Origin: Parafrankia irregularis | Lineage (GTDB): Bacteria > Actinomycetota > Actinomycetes > Frankiales > Frankiaceae | Reading direction: 5' to 3' | Assembly: GCF_001536285.1 (NCBI RefSeq) | Contig: NZ_FAOZ01000006.1 | Location: 248,001-312,000 of the forward strand | Length of the DNA: 64,000 nt | Shown: positions 57,199 through 64,000 of the stretch, one piece after another | Numbering within the stretch: position 1 is the first letter of the stretch | How the letters are laid out: every line of letters begins with the position of its first letter | Notes under the pieces: model-generated | Database searches by the model: none | What the model was told of the DNA's origin: nothing | The model's input: the letters and a program-made list of their open reading frames with translations, nothing else | Position numbers and translations under genes: made by a program

Positions 57199-57744
57199 TT
57201 AGCCCATGACGAGGCAGGTGCTGCTCGCGGTGGCCACCACGCGCCCGGCGGCGTCACGGACGTCCGCCTCCGCGAACGCGGCCCGACGGCCGGGGCGGGT
57301 CACCCAGCCATGGGCGGTCAGCGTGTTCGTCCCGCTCGGCACGATCTGGACCGGGCGAACATAGTTGACCTTGATCTCAAGCGAGGTGTAGGCGGTGCCG
57401 GCGGCCAGGGTCGTGTGCACCGCGCAGGCAGCCGCCGTGTCGAGGAGCGTGCAGACGAGGCCGCCGTGCACCAGTCCGATCGGGTTGTACGCGGACTCGT
57501 CCGGCTCGCAGGTGAAGACGACATCACCGACGTCCGCCGAGACCGGCCGGAAGTCGAACACCTGGGAGATCGGCGGCGGTGGGACCGTGCCGTCCATCAT
57601 GGCGCGCAGGAACTCCAGGCCGGACATGGTCAGGCCCAGGGCCGCGCTGGGGGCCGGGTCGTACCAGGTGACGGTCTTGTGCCGCTGGTCGCCCCAGTGC
57701 TGGGCCGGGTCGTTCCCGGCGGCCGCCGGCTCCGAAGATGACAT
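57199..57744 (-). CDS. PaaI-type hotdog thioesterase
   Basis: 181 residues from the ATG at 57744. A hotdog domain of the PaaI/4HBT group: ESAYNPIGLVHGGLVCTLLDTAAACAVHTTL (the HGG loop with the helix that carries the catalytic acidic residue, Asp here), then YTSLEIKVNYVRPVQI and the final strand GRRAAFAEADVRDAAGRVVATASSTC. Members hydrolyse acyl-CoA or aryl-acyl-CoA thioesters. The specific acyl group is unknown. The first 60 residues (HWGDQRHKTVTWYDP) are also common in actinobacterial homologues. It stands alone. Confidence 0.88.
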   Translation of the reverse strand: MSSSEPAAAGNDPAQHWGDQRHKTVTWYDPAPSAALGLTMSGLEFLRAMMDGTVPPPPISQVFDFRPVSADVGDVVFTCEPDESAYNPIGLVHGGLVCTLLDTAAACAVHTTLAAGTAYTSLEIKVNYVRPVQIVPSGTNTLTAHGWVTRPGRRAAFAEADVRDAAGRVVATASSTCLVMG

Positions 57745-57903
57745 GGGCCGGAGCCTATGTCGCCCACCTGCGACGAGTTCCGCCCGCGCGACGCGCCCAG
57801 CCGCCTGCCCACCGACCACCGGCGGCCGACCACCGGCGGCCGACTGCCACGCACCTCGATCCGATCGCCGCGCACCGCAACACCCGCCGATCGCGCGCGC
57901 CGC

Positions 57904-58446
57904 TCACTCGCCGGGATACCGCTCCCCCACGGCCGCGATCAGCCGGGCCGTCCTCGCCTCGACATGGGCCGTGAACCGGGCCGCCCAGTCACCGGTTGTC
58001 GACGCGGCGGCGACCAGCGCGGAAAGCGCCACGTCGAGGAGCTCGTCGATCAGCTCCTGCTCCGAACCGCGGCTCTTGCGCGGGTTCTGTCCACGCAGGC
58101 CGATCAGCGCCGCGCTCGCCTCGCCGCACTCCTCGGCCACCTTGACCACCCGCAGCGCGAGGCCCTCGTCGGGACCGATCGCCATTCTTCGATCGTTCAG
58201 GTCGAGCGCCCGCACGGCGGCGTCGATCGCGGCCGTGGGCAGCATCGGCTCCGATGGCACGGCTGCCTCCGGCAGCACCGTGGGCGGCGTCGGCTCCGGC
58301 GACACGGCGGTCTCCGGCGGCGCAGCGGCCTCCGAAAGCGCAGCGGTCTCGGACGGTGCGGGACTGTTCGGAAGCACATCCACCAGCGTGAAGGTACCGG
58401 CCGGGAACACAGCGGCCGTGTCCTGACGAGCGGGACGGATCCACAT
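57904..58446 (-). CDS. MazG-like nucleotide pyrophosphohydrolase domain protein
   Basis: 180 residues from the ATG at 58446, with only a weak ribosome binding site. The first 70 residues are low-complexity Pro/Glu/Ala/Ser (ETAVSPEPTPPTV-type). The C-terminal 100 residues carry a MazG-like motif: LRVVKVAEECGEASAALIG (the ExxE part), then QELIDELLDVALSALVAAAS (the ExxD-like metal site), ending in FTAHVEARTARL. Such all-alpha NTP pyrophosphatases remove unusual or excess nucleotides. Only one domain is present, so a small MazG-like enzyme rather than full MazG. The start could also be nearer the domain. Confidence 0.78.
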   Translation of the reverse strand: MWIRPARQDTAAVFPAGTFTLVDVLPNSPAPSETAALSEAAAPPETAVSPEPTPPTVLPEAAVPSEPMLPTAAIDAAVRALDLNDRRMAIGPDEGLALRVVKVAEECGEASAALIGLRGQNPRKSRGSEQELIDELLDVALSALVAAASTTGDWAARFTAHVEARTARLIAAVGERYPGE

Positions 58447-58638
58447 CTGCCCGCGCCCGGATAGTGTGGAGGACAGGAGCAGGAGACCGTCTCGCGGGAG
58501 CGGGGGCGGTCGAGGGCCACATCGAGCCTGGCCGCCCGAGGGCGTGCCCGGTGAGCGTGGCCGATCAGGCGGCCCGCCCCGACCGATGCGGCAACGGCCC
58601 GCATACCTACCTGATGCTCCGCGCGCCGGGCACTCGCC

Positions 58639-59268
58639 ATGGCCGCGGGCGAGAACGGACACGCCTTGACTCGGATCCCGGAGGCTTCGCGCGCCGACGC
58701 GACCCGCGCGCGCCTTCTCGCGGCCGCCCTCGACGCGTTCGCGACAAAAGGTTTTCACGGCACCACCACCCGCGACATCGCGGCGGCGGCGGGAATGAGT
58801 TCGGCAGCCCTGTACGTCCATCACAAATCGAAGGAAGAACTGCTTTACCTCATCTCGTTGACCGGGCACCAACGGACGCTCGCGAGGCTGCGCGCGGCGC
58901 TCGCCCACTCGGATGACCCGGTCGAGCAACTGCGCAGAGTGGCCCAGACCTTCGCCGAGTCGCATGCTCGCGATCACACCACCGCCCGGGTGGTCAACTA
59001 CGAGCTCGCCGCACTGAGCTCGGAGCATCGGGAGGAGATTCACGCCATTCGGCGGGAGATCGCCGCGGAGATCGGCGGAATCGTGCAGCGGGGTGTCGCC
59101 GCGAAGGTGTTCGTCGCACCCGATCCGGCGATGACGGCGACCGCGCTGGTCTCCCTCGCCATCGACATCGGCCGCTGGTACCGGGACGACGGCTCGTGGA
59201 CCCCGGCGGAGATCGGCCGCCGGTACGCCGAGCTGTCGCTGCGGATGGTCGGCGCAGCTCTTCCTTAG
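58639..59268 (+). CDS. TetR family transcriptional regulator
   Basis: 209 residues. An N-terminal helix-turn-helix of the TetR type (about 22-68): RARLLAAALDAFATKGFHGTTTRDIAAAAGMSSAALYVHHKSKEELLYLIS. The C-terminal ligand domain contains ESHARDHTTARVVNYELAAL and a final helix before GAALP, resembling the KstR2-like regulators of actinobacterial lipid or steroid metabolism. It is followed, 718 bases away, by an MFS transporter gene with a TetR-type palindrome in front (59843-59860), its most likely target. No palindrome of that kind is seen in front of the regulator itself. The ligand is unknown. Confidence 0.9.
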   Translation: MAAGENGHALTRIPEASRADATRARLLAAALDAFATKGFHGTTTRDIAAAAGMSSAALYVHHKSKEELLYLISLTGHQRTLARLRAALAHSDDPVEQLRRVAQTFAESHARDHTTARVVNYELAALSSEHREEIHAIRREIAAEIGGIVQRGVAAKVFVAPDPAMTATALVSLAIDIGRWYRDDGSWTPAEIGRRYAELSLRMVGAALP

Positions 59269-59436
59269 GCGAGATCCGCAGGAGGCGCGTTGACGGCGGC
59301 CGCGGACCGGTGAAAACGCGCACCAAAAGCGGCGAAGCGGCCACGGAGCGGCCGGCAGGCACGGAGAAACGAGAATTTCTGTCGCCGGGAGCCTGTAGCA
59401 CGGTTCCGAGCTTCGGACTGCCGCTGCCGCCGGGCA

Positions 59437-59482
59437 GGATCTGAGGATTCTGGTCGCAGGAACGACGAAAACCATCAGATCC
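59437..59482. repeat. Palindromic intergenic repeat, copy D
   Basis: Left arm GGATCTGAGGATTCTGGTCG (59438-59457) and right arm CGACGAAAACCATCAGATCC (59463-59482) pair with a few mismatches. It is the first of two tandem units; the next begins at about 59531. Confidence 0.7.
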
Positions 59483-59530
59483 TCGAGCCATGCCTCGAGC
59501 TGCGGTTCCGGCCCGCCGCCGCTGCCCGGC

Positions 59531-59578
59531 AAATCCTGAGGATCGTGGTCGCCGGCACGACCAGAATCCTCAGATTTT
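59531..59578. repeat. Palindromic intergenic repeat, copy E
   Basis: Left arm from AAATCCTGAGGATCGTGGTC (59531-59550) and right arm CGACCAGAATCCTCAGATTT (59558-59577) pair over about 20 positions with mismatches. The unit, including the flank to about 59625, is a diverged tandem copy of copy D and its flank. Confidence 0.75.
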
Positions 59579-59842
59579 CGAGCCGCGGCGTCGAGTTGCG
59601 GCCCTCGCCGCCCTTGCCGGGCAGCCCGGGTTCGCCTGCCCCCGGCGGCCTCAAACCGCGTTCACCTTGATCGTCGATCCTGATCTGCGTGACCTCGCGG
59701 CCGGCTCCGGAACGGCGCCCACCCACTCTTCGGACTCGCCCCGCCCAGGTTCCGGGCGCTGCAGGCGCTGCAGGCGCTACGGGTACCCGGAGCGTCGGTG
59801 CAGGTCACAGGTTCGCCTTCACAGTCCGGGAACCTGGTACTG

Positions 59843-59860
59843 ACTAATCGCTTGCTTAGT
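59843..59860. promoter_or_regulatory. Candidate TetR-family operator
   Basis: ACTAATCGCTTGCTTAGT is an 18-base imperfect palindrome (ACTAA/TTAGT arms, TCGC/TTGC inside). On the other strand it reads ACTAAGCAAGCGATTAGT, close to the AnCAAGnnCTTGnT type of site bound by KstR2-like regulators (two mismatches). It lies 126 bases before the MFS start and next to TTGCCG (about 59859-59864), a possible -35 element, so repressor binding could block the promoter. The TetR gene just upstream is the likely source of the regulator. Confidence 0.6.
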
Positions 59861-59986
59861 TGCCGTCCCGTCGCTTACCGTGCCTAGCTGTGGCGCACGC
59901 CACATCGCCCGCCGGTCGCGCGCCGCCTGTCGCGCCGAGCGAGCGTCTCGCCTCGGCCCCGACCGACGACCGCGGAGGACAGTCAT

Positions 59987-62005
59987 TTGAGTCTGACGAT
60001 CGATCCGCCGGCCGACACCCGCAGCCCGGATCGAAATGGCATCCGCAGGCTCTGGTTACGCCAGCTCGCCCACTACCCCGCCAATGGACCCCGCGGCCTC
60101 TATCTCGCGATCACCGTCCTCGTGGCCGTTTTTCTCTACTACGCGTTGTACACCCAGGGCGCGGTCGCGACGCAGATCATCGAGCATTACCACTTCTCGT
60201 TCACGGCCTTCGTCTTCGTCAGCGTCATCGGCAATGCGATCGGCGCCTTCGCATCGCTTTTCGCCGGTCTCACCGACCGCTGGGGCCGGGCCAACCTCGT
60301 CGTGGTCGGCGTGCTCGCGGTGGCCCTGATCGCCCTGCTGGGGCTGCCGAACGCACCCGGCAAGGCCGGCTTCACCGTCATGTACTCAGTGCTGTGCTTC
60401 GTCGAGGGAATCGTGCTGGTGGCCACTCCGGCACTGGTCCGGGACTTCTCACCGCAGGTCGGGCGGGGCCTCGCCATGGGCTTCTGGACCCTGGGCCCGG
60501 TGCTGGGCAGCCTCACGGTCACCAGCGTGTCGAGCAACACCCTGGACGAGCATCCCGACTGGCGCTTCCAGTTCTACGTCTGCGGCGTGGTCGGTCTGGT
60601 GATGTTCGTGGTCGCCCTGGTCGGGCTTCGGGAGCTGGCACCGGCGCTGCGTGACCAGCTCATGGTCAGCATGCGCGACCGCGCGCTGATCGAGGCCCGG
60701 GCCGCGGGCATCGACCCCGAACAGGCGTCCGCCGGGTCCTGGCGACGGGTGCTGAAGCCCAACGTGATCGGACCCGCCTTCGCGATCAGCACGTTCCTGC
60801 TGCTCTATTACATTCTGGTCGGCTTCGCCGTCGTCTACTTCGCCACCGTCCACGGGTACTCCGAGGCGCGGGCGAACGCGGTGGCCAACTGGTACTGGAT
60901 CTCCAACGCGATCGCCCTGGTCGTCGCCGGAGCGTTGTCGGACCACTTCCGGGTCCGCAAGCCCTTCATGGTCGTCGGCATGGCGATCAGCGTCGTCGGA
61001 AACATTCTGTTCGCGTTGTCGACGACCGACCCCGACACCGGCTACTACGCGATCGCCTTCTATTTCGTGCTCAGCGCCGCCGGCAGCGGAATCGCGTACG
61101 TGGCCTGGATGGCGGCCTTCACCGAGACCGTCGAGAAGCACAGCCCCGCGGCGACCGCCACCGGTCTCGCCATCTGGGGCTGGATCCTGCGCGTCGTCGT
61201 CAGCGTCGCCCTGATCCTCTTCACGTTCGCGCTGCCCGCCACCTCCGTCCTCGTCGACAAGGGGACCCGCGTCGAGCACATCGTCACGTCGCATCCCAGG
61301 GAGGTCGCGGTTCTCTCCGCGATCGACCCGGCGACCTCGGCCGCACTGGCCAGGAACCCCGAGGACACGGCGGCGCTGTCCAGGGCGCTCGGCCAGGTCG
61401 CGGCCGAGCAGGGTGCCACCGCCACCGAGGCAGCGGCGGTGTCGACAGCCGTGCGGGAGCGGTCCCGGGAGCTCGCCACCGCGCAGGCGATCGACCCGGA
61501 CACGCTGAAGGCGTTGCAGCAGGACCCGCCCGACGGCACCGCGATCGGCGCGGCCCTCGCCGACATCGTCAAGGAGCTCGGCGTCCCGCAGCCGACGGCG
61601 GTCGAGCTGCTCACCAGGCTGGGCGACCCCGACGTCAAGGCCGATCTCGCCCTCGTGCAGAAGTACGGCGCCGTCCTGACCTCCGCCGAGGCCGCGATCC
61701 CACCGGACGACCTCGCCTACCTCAGCGCCCACGGCACGGAGGTCGCCGACGCGCAGAAGGACAACCCGGGCCAGTGGCAGAACTGGTGGTGGGTGTGCGT
61801 CGCGGGCCAGATCGTGTTCGTCCCGTTCATCTTCCTGCTGACCGGACGGTGGAGCCCTCGGCTGGCCCGCGAGGACGAGCGGGTGCACGAGGCGATGGTC
61901 GAGCGTGAGATGGCCGCCCTGCAGCAGGCCAGGTCGGCCGCCGCGGCCACGGCAACCTCCGGCGGATCGCCGGAACCCACTGCGGGCAGCCAGCCCGCTC
62001 CGTAG
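59987..62005 (+). CDS. MFS transporter with a duplicated extracytoplasmic insert
   Basis: 672 residues, TTG start preceded by GGAGG. Twelve helices of the major facilitator type: LYLAITVLVAVFLYYALYTQ (helix 1), the loop 2-3 motif GLTDRWGRANLVVVG (motif A), and ALSDHFRVRKPFMVVGMAIS at the start of the second half. Between helices 11 and 12 there is a large insert (about 420-590). It contains two related blocks 56 residues apart, each beginning AIDP-x-T and continuing AL...P-x-D...AL...E-x-G (residues 445 and 501). The last helix (WVCVAGQIVFVPFIFLLTG) is followed by a long Ala/Glu cytoplasmic tail. Substrate unknown; probably controlled by the TetR regulator encoded upstream. Confidence 0.9.
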   Translation: MSLTIDPPADTRSPDRNGIRRLWLRQLAHYPANGPRGLYLAITVLVAVFLYYALYTQGAVATQIIEHYHFSFTAFVFVSVIGNAIGAFASLFAGLTDRWGRANLVVVGVLAVALIALLGLPNAPGKAGFTVMYSVLCFVEGIVLVATPALVRDFSPQVGRGLAMGFWTLGPVLGSLTVTSVSSNTLDEHPDWRFQFYVCGVVGLVMFVVALVGLRELAPALRDQLMVSMRDRALIEARAAGIDPEQASAGSWRRVLKPNVIGPAFAISTFLLLYYILVGFAVVYFATVHGYSEARANAVANWYWISNAIALVVAGALSDHFRVRKPFMVVGMAISVVGNILFALSTTDPDTGYYAIAFYFVLSAAGSGIAYVAWMAAFTETVEKHSPAATATGLAIWGWILRVVVSVALILFTFALPATSVLVDKGTRVEHIVTSHPREVAVLSAIDPATSAALARNPEDTAALSRALGQVAAEQGATATEAAAVSTAVRERSRELATAQAIDPDTLKALQQDPPDGTAIGAALADIVKELGVPQPTAVELLTRLGDPDVKADLALVQKYGAVLTSAEAAIPPDDLAYLSAHGTEVADAQKDNPGQWQNWWWVCVAGQIVFVPFIFLLTGRWSPRLAREDERVHEAMVEREMAALQQARSAAAATATSGGSPEPTAGSQPAP

Positions 62006-62083
62006 CGGCGGGCGGTCCGACGATCACCACGTGACGGTGCCGCCCCCCGCCGTCACGGGTGACCCTCGGCGTCCTCCCGCCTC

Positions 62084-62121
62084 CCGCCTCTCGGGTCCCG
62101 AGTCCAGGACCCGAGAGGCGG
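62084..62121. terminator. Bidirectional hairpin between convergent genes
   Basis: CCGCCTCTCGGGTCC (62084-62098) and GGACCCGAGAGGCGG (62107-62121) pair perfectly over 15 bases with an 8-base loop, between the MFS stop (62005) and the secreted-protein stop (62200). It is the clearest terminator-like hairpin in the window. Confidence 0.85.
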
Positions 62122-62142
62122 AACCAGCTCAGGACAGCAGAT

Positions 62143-62212
62143 CCGGCAGGTCAGCAGATCAAGCAGGTCAGCGGATCAGCAGGTCAGCAGGTCAGCAGGT
62201 CAGCAGGTCAGG
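62143..62212. repeat. 8-base tandem repeat over the stop codon of the lamin-tail gene
   Basis: About eight copies of AGCAGGTC (TGACCTGC on the minus strand). TGA of one unit is the stop codon (complement 62200-62202); further copies of TGA lie at 62192, 62184, 62176 and 62168, continuing less regularly to 62151. With an 8-base unit the repeated stops fall in all three frames. Confidence 0.85.
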
Positions 62213-63582
62213 GTTCCGCTGCGCAGCGCGTGGCTGGCGTCGTTGCTGTCATCGGCCCAGATGACCGGCCTGCGGCCGGCCGCGCAGGCCTGCGGCGAGA
62301 TGGCGAAGCCCTCGTTGTTGTAGTTGCCCATCCCCGTGGGCCGCTGGTAAGTGGCGGTCACGGCGAACTGGCCCTGGCCGTTGATGTCCGACGTGGTGGC
62401 CCTACCCGCGCAGGTGTTGTCACAGACGGCCCACAGATGGCCGGTCACCGCGTCGAACTCCAGATCCATCAGCGTTGCCAGGCCGCTGCCGAAGGTGGCG
62501 ACCCTGGTGTAGCCGCCGCCGGCCTGGTCGAGCGCGTAGGCGTAAATCGTCCCGTTGGACTCGAGGCCGACGAAGTACAGGCCGGTGCCGTGGCCGGCGT
62601 AGTTGGCCGGGTTGTAGGTGCTGTTGGTGTGCTCGTCACGGAAGCCGTGCGCGGTCAGATAGGTGTCCGGCACCCAGGCGATGGACTCCAGCCCGCTGTT
62701 GGGGTCCGACGACGGCAGGTCCGCGGTGAGGTTCCACTCCGCGGTGGCGTTCAACGACGTCGCGGTGGATGAACCGTCGTACCGCAGGACCTTCAGCAGA
62801 CTGACGTTGTCGTCGCTGTTGTTCCGTTCGGTTGCCACCAGGACGCCATCCGGGCTCACGACGACGCCTTCGGCGTCCGGGTCGCCGGAGCCGTTCGCGT
62901 AGTGCAGCACCTTGCCGCTGGACCAGCCACCGGTCGTGTCACGGATCCAGGTCGAACCGCTGGGAACGAGGCGGTACAACGTGCCGGTGCCGTTCTTCAC
63001 CGCCCACAGAACGCTCGAGCTCTGGAACGACACACCGCTGAGGTTCGATCCGAAGACGTTCGTGGCGTCGGCCACCGCCACCGCCGAGTCACCGGGCCAG
63101 GCCGAGCCGGAGCAGGAGTTGGTGGCGCCCCGGGTCGAGGCGAGTGTGGTGGCGAACGAACCCGTCCCGTCCGGACAGCGCCCGTAGGTCGTCGACGCGT
63201 GCGACGTCCAGGTGTAGGAGTCGATCAACGTGGTGCCGCCGGACTGGTACAGCCGCACCGAGTCGGAGCTGCCCAGCCCGTAGGCCGACTCGACATCGAC
63301 GACCACCCGCCCGCCGGCGGCCAGCGACGTACCCGACGCGATCGTGAACACATGCGAGTCGTCGTTGTCCTTCACCACCCATCCGGACAGATCCACCGCC
63401 GTGGCGCCGGTGTTCACCAGCTCCACCCAGTCGCCGGGCGAACCACCGCTCGACTCGACCTCGTTGATCCGCACACTCGTCGGGCCGTCGGCCGACGCCG
63501 GCAGGCCGGACAGTCCCAGCGCCGCCAGGGCAAGGGCACCGGCGACAGCCAGTCGCACTCTTCCTCGGGAAGATCCGAACAA
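62200..63582 (-). CDS. Secreted lamin-tail-domain protein with propeller-like C-terminal region
   Basis: 460 residues from the TTG at 63582, which has GAAGGAG upstream; a TTG at 63609 is the alternative but lacks such a site. A signal peptide (VRLAVAGALALAALGLSGLPASADG, cleaved after Ala-Ser-Ala) precedes a lamin-tail domain (about 33-140: VRINEVESSGGSPGDWVELVN, LSGWVVKDNDDSHVFTI, GSSDSVRLYQSGG). The remaining 300 residues contain repeated strands such as VLWAVKNGTGTLYRLVPSG, GVVVSPDGVLVATERNN, LMDLEFDAVTGHLWAVCDNTC, suggesting a beta-propeller or esterase-like fold. Extracellular; function unknown. The C-terminus ends in Cys just before an 8-base tandem repeat carrying the stop. Confidence 0.82.
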   Translation of the reverse strand: MFGSSRGRVRLAVAGALALAALGLSGLPASADGPTSVRINEVESSGGSPGDWVELVNTGATAVDLSGWVVKDNDDSHVFTIASGTSLAAGGRVVVDVESAYGLGSSDSVRLYQSGGTTLIDSYTWTSHASTTYGRCPDGTGSFATTLASTRGATNSCSGSAWPGDSAVAVADATNVFGSNLSGVSFQSSSVLWAVKNGTGTLYRLVPSGSTWIRDTTGGWSSGKVLHYANGSGDPDAEGVVVSPDGVLVATERNNSDDNVSLLKVLRYDGSSTATSLNATAEWNLTADLPSSDPNSGLESIAWVPDTYLTAHGFRDEHTNSTYNPANYAGHGTGLYFVGLESNGTIYAYALDQAGGGYTRVATFGSGLATLMDLEFDAVTGHLWAVCDNTCAGRATTSDINGQGQFAVTATYQRPTGMGNYNNEGFAISPQACAAGRRPVIWADDSNDASHALRSGTLTC

Positions 63583-63927
63583 CGCAGCCACTCCTTCTCG
63601 CAGGGACAAAGGCAGAAGGGAGCAGAATCGCGCTCCTGACGGAGACTCCCGCGACGGGGCAACCGTCCTCTGAACGCAATACGAACAACGCCCGCCGGGC
63701 GCATGGCAACCTCGCGCGCGAGCAAAAAGTGGCCTCCGGCACAGTCGACGGCCAAGCCGGATACCTACCCGGCGCAGCCACCTGTCAGCCAGCCGTCATC
63801 AAAGACCGGCATATACCCGGGCACTTCCGAGTGTCGGGTGGGCTAGCATGCAGACAGAAATACGCGCGGTGCCGCCTGCCCGGGTCCCGGCAGTGTGGGA
63901 TGTGGTACCCGGCTTGACGGGGGCGAT
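63583..63927. other. Divergent intergenic region at window end
   Basis: It lies between the secreted-protein gene (minus) and the partial gene at 63928 (plus). TAGCAT (63844-63849) could be a -10 element for the plus-strand gene, but no -35 is convincing. No complete gene is visible; a 62-residue open frame (63729-63917) lacks support. Confidence 0.45.
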
Positions 63928-64000
63928 ATGAAGGACTGTTTTCTCCTGAGCTCAGCCTTCGACGCCGACACCCCCTGGATCAGGCACTTTCACTCCGATC
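63928..64000 (+). CDS. Start of a possible TIR-like domain protein (3' end outside window)
   Basis: Only 24 codons are visible from the ATG at 63928, which has GGGGGCG upstream: MKDCFLLSSAFDADTPWIRHFHSD. The pattern of a short hydrophobic strand (CFLLSSA), an acidic turn, then W-x-x-x-F-x-x-D-L-like helix start, resembles the first strand and helix of TIR-like proteins such as FxsC of actinobacterial FxSxx-COOH systems (which begin FFLSYA..). With so little sequence this is only a suggestion. Confidence 0.4.
   Translation, partial: MKDCFLLSSAFDADTPWIRHFHSD

Larger units (their letters stand above)
59269..59986. other. 718-base intergenic region with repeat copies D, E and an operator
   Basis: It lies between the TetR gene and the MFS gene. 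It holds a tandem pair of units of about 94 bases (from about 59437), each with a palindromic core (copies D and E) and a GAGCTGCGG..CCGCC flank. A shorter partial copy precedes them. Short GGCGCTGCA repeats follow near 59757-59780, then the candidate operator at 59843-59860 and the GGAGG site for the TTG start at 59987. No gene is visible. Confidence 0.65.

Overview
The window is a very GC-rich actinobacterial chromosome segment. Short intergenic gaps, overlapping ATGA/GTGA/TTGA stop-start junctions, frequent GTG and TTG starts, and a his-trp-lgt-gltBD gene order typical of actinomycetes all point that way. The mix of gene families and the many GC-rich minisatellites suggest a Frankia-like genus (Frankiales), but this is an inference from style and synteny, not a proven identification.

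Layout. 1-6.3 kb: the 3' end of a TauE/SafE permease, a tiny membrane protein, a secreted DUF4232-type protein, a pair of CNNM/CorC-type (DUF21-CBS) membrane proteins, and a lipoprotein-type periplasmic binding protein. 6.4-13.1 kb: a guanidinoacetate-methyltransferase-like enzyme, a membrane Ser/Thr protein kinase with a WD40-like sensor region and, facing it across a strong hairpin, an unusual Hsp70-ATPase / transmembrane / PstS-like fusion protein. 13.7-22.2 kb: an acyl-CoA synthetase, the methylmalonyl-CoA mutase operon (mutA-mutB-meaB), a second TauE/SafE permease and a TerB-family protein. 22.3-25.6 kb: a membrane PI-PLC-like protein and a short adenylate kinase.

25.7-53.9 kb is the amino-acid core, almost all on the minus strand. 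In transcription order it runs hisD-hisC-hisB-hisH, hisA(priA)-hisF, a heterodimeric ABC exporter, hisI-trpE-(Trp-associated membrane gene), trpC, trpB-trpA, lgt and gltB-gltD. Two plus-strand insertions interrupt it: an ABC-2 transporter trio (47.0-49.9 kb) that splits the his genes, and a coiled-coil gene with a near-consensus promoter (37.4-38.2 kb) that splits the trp genes. No trpF is present; the HisA homologue is probably the bifunctional PriA that serves both pathways. trpD, hisG and hisE are not in the window.

54.1-64 kb: an O-methyltransferase, a DUF2071 protein, PPK2, a hotdog thioesterase, a MazG-like protein, a TetR regulator with a candidate operator in front of an MFS transporter that carries a duplicated extracytoplasmic insert, a secreted lamin-tail protein, and the start of a possible TIR-like gene.

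The features most worth a second look are the Hsp70-TM-PstS fusion beside the WD40 kinase, a family of long intergenic inverted repeats (at least five copies at three loci), and tandem repeats that straddle stop codons and restate the stop every 15, 10 or 8 bp at the ends of four genes. No tRNA, rRNA, CRISPR array, insertion sequence or phage gene was recognised.
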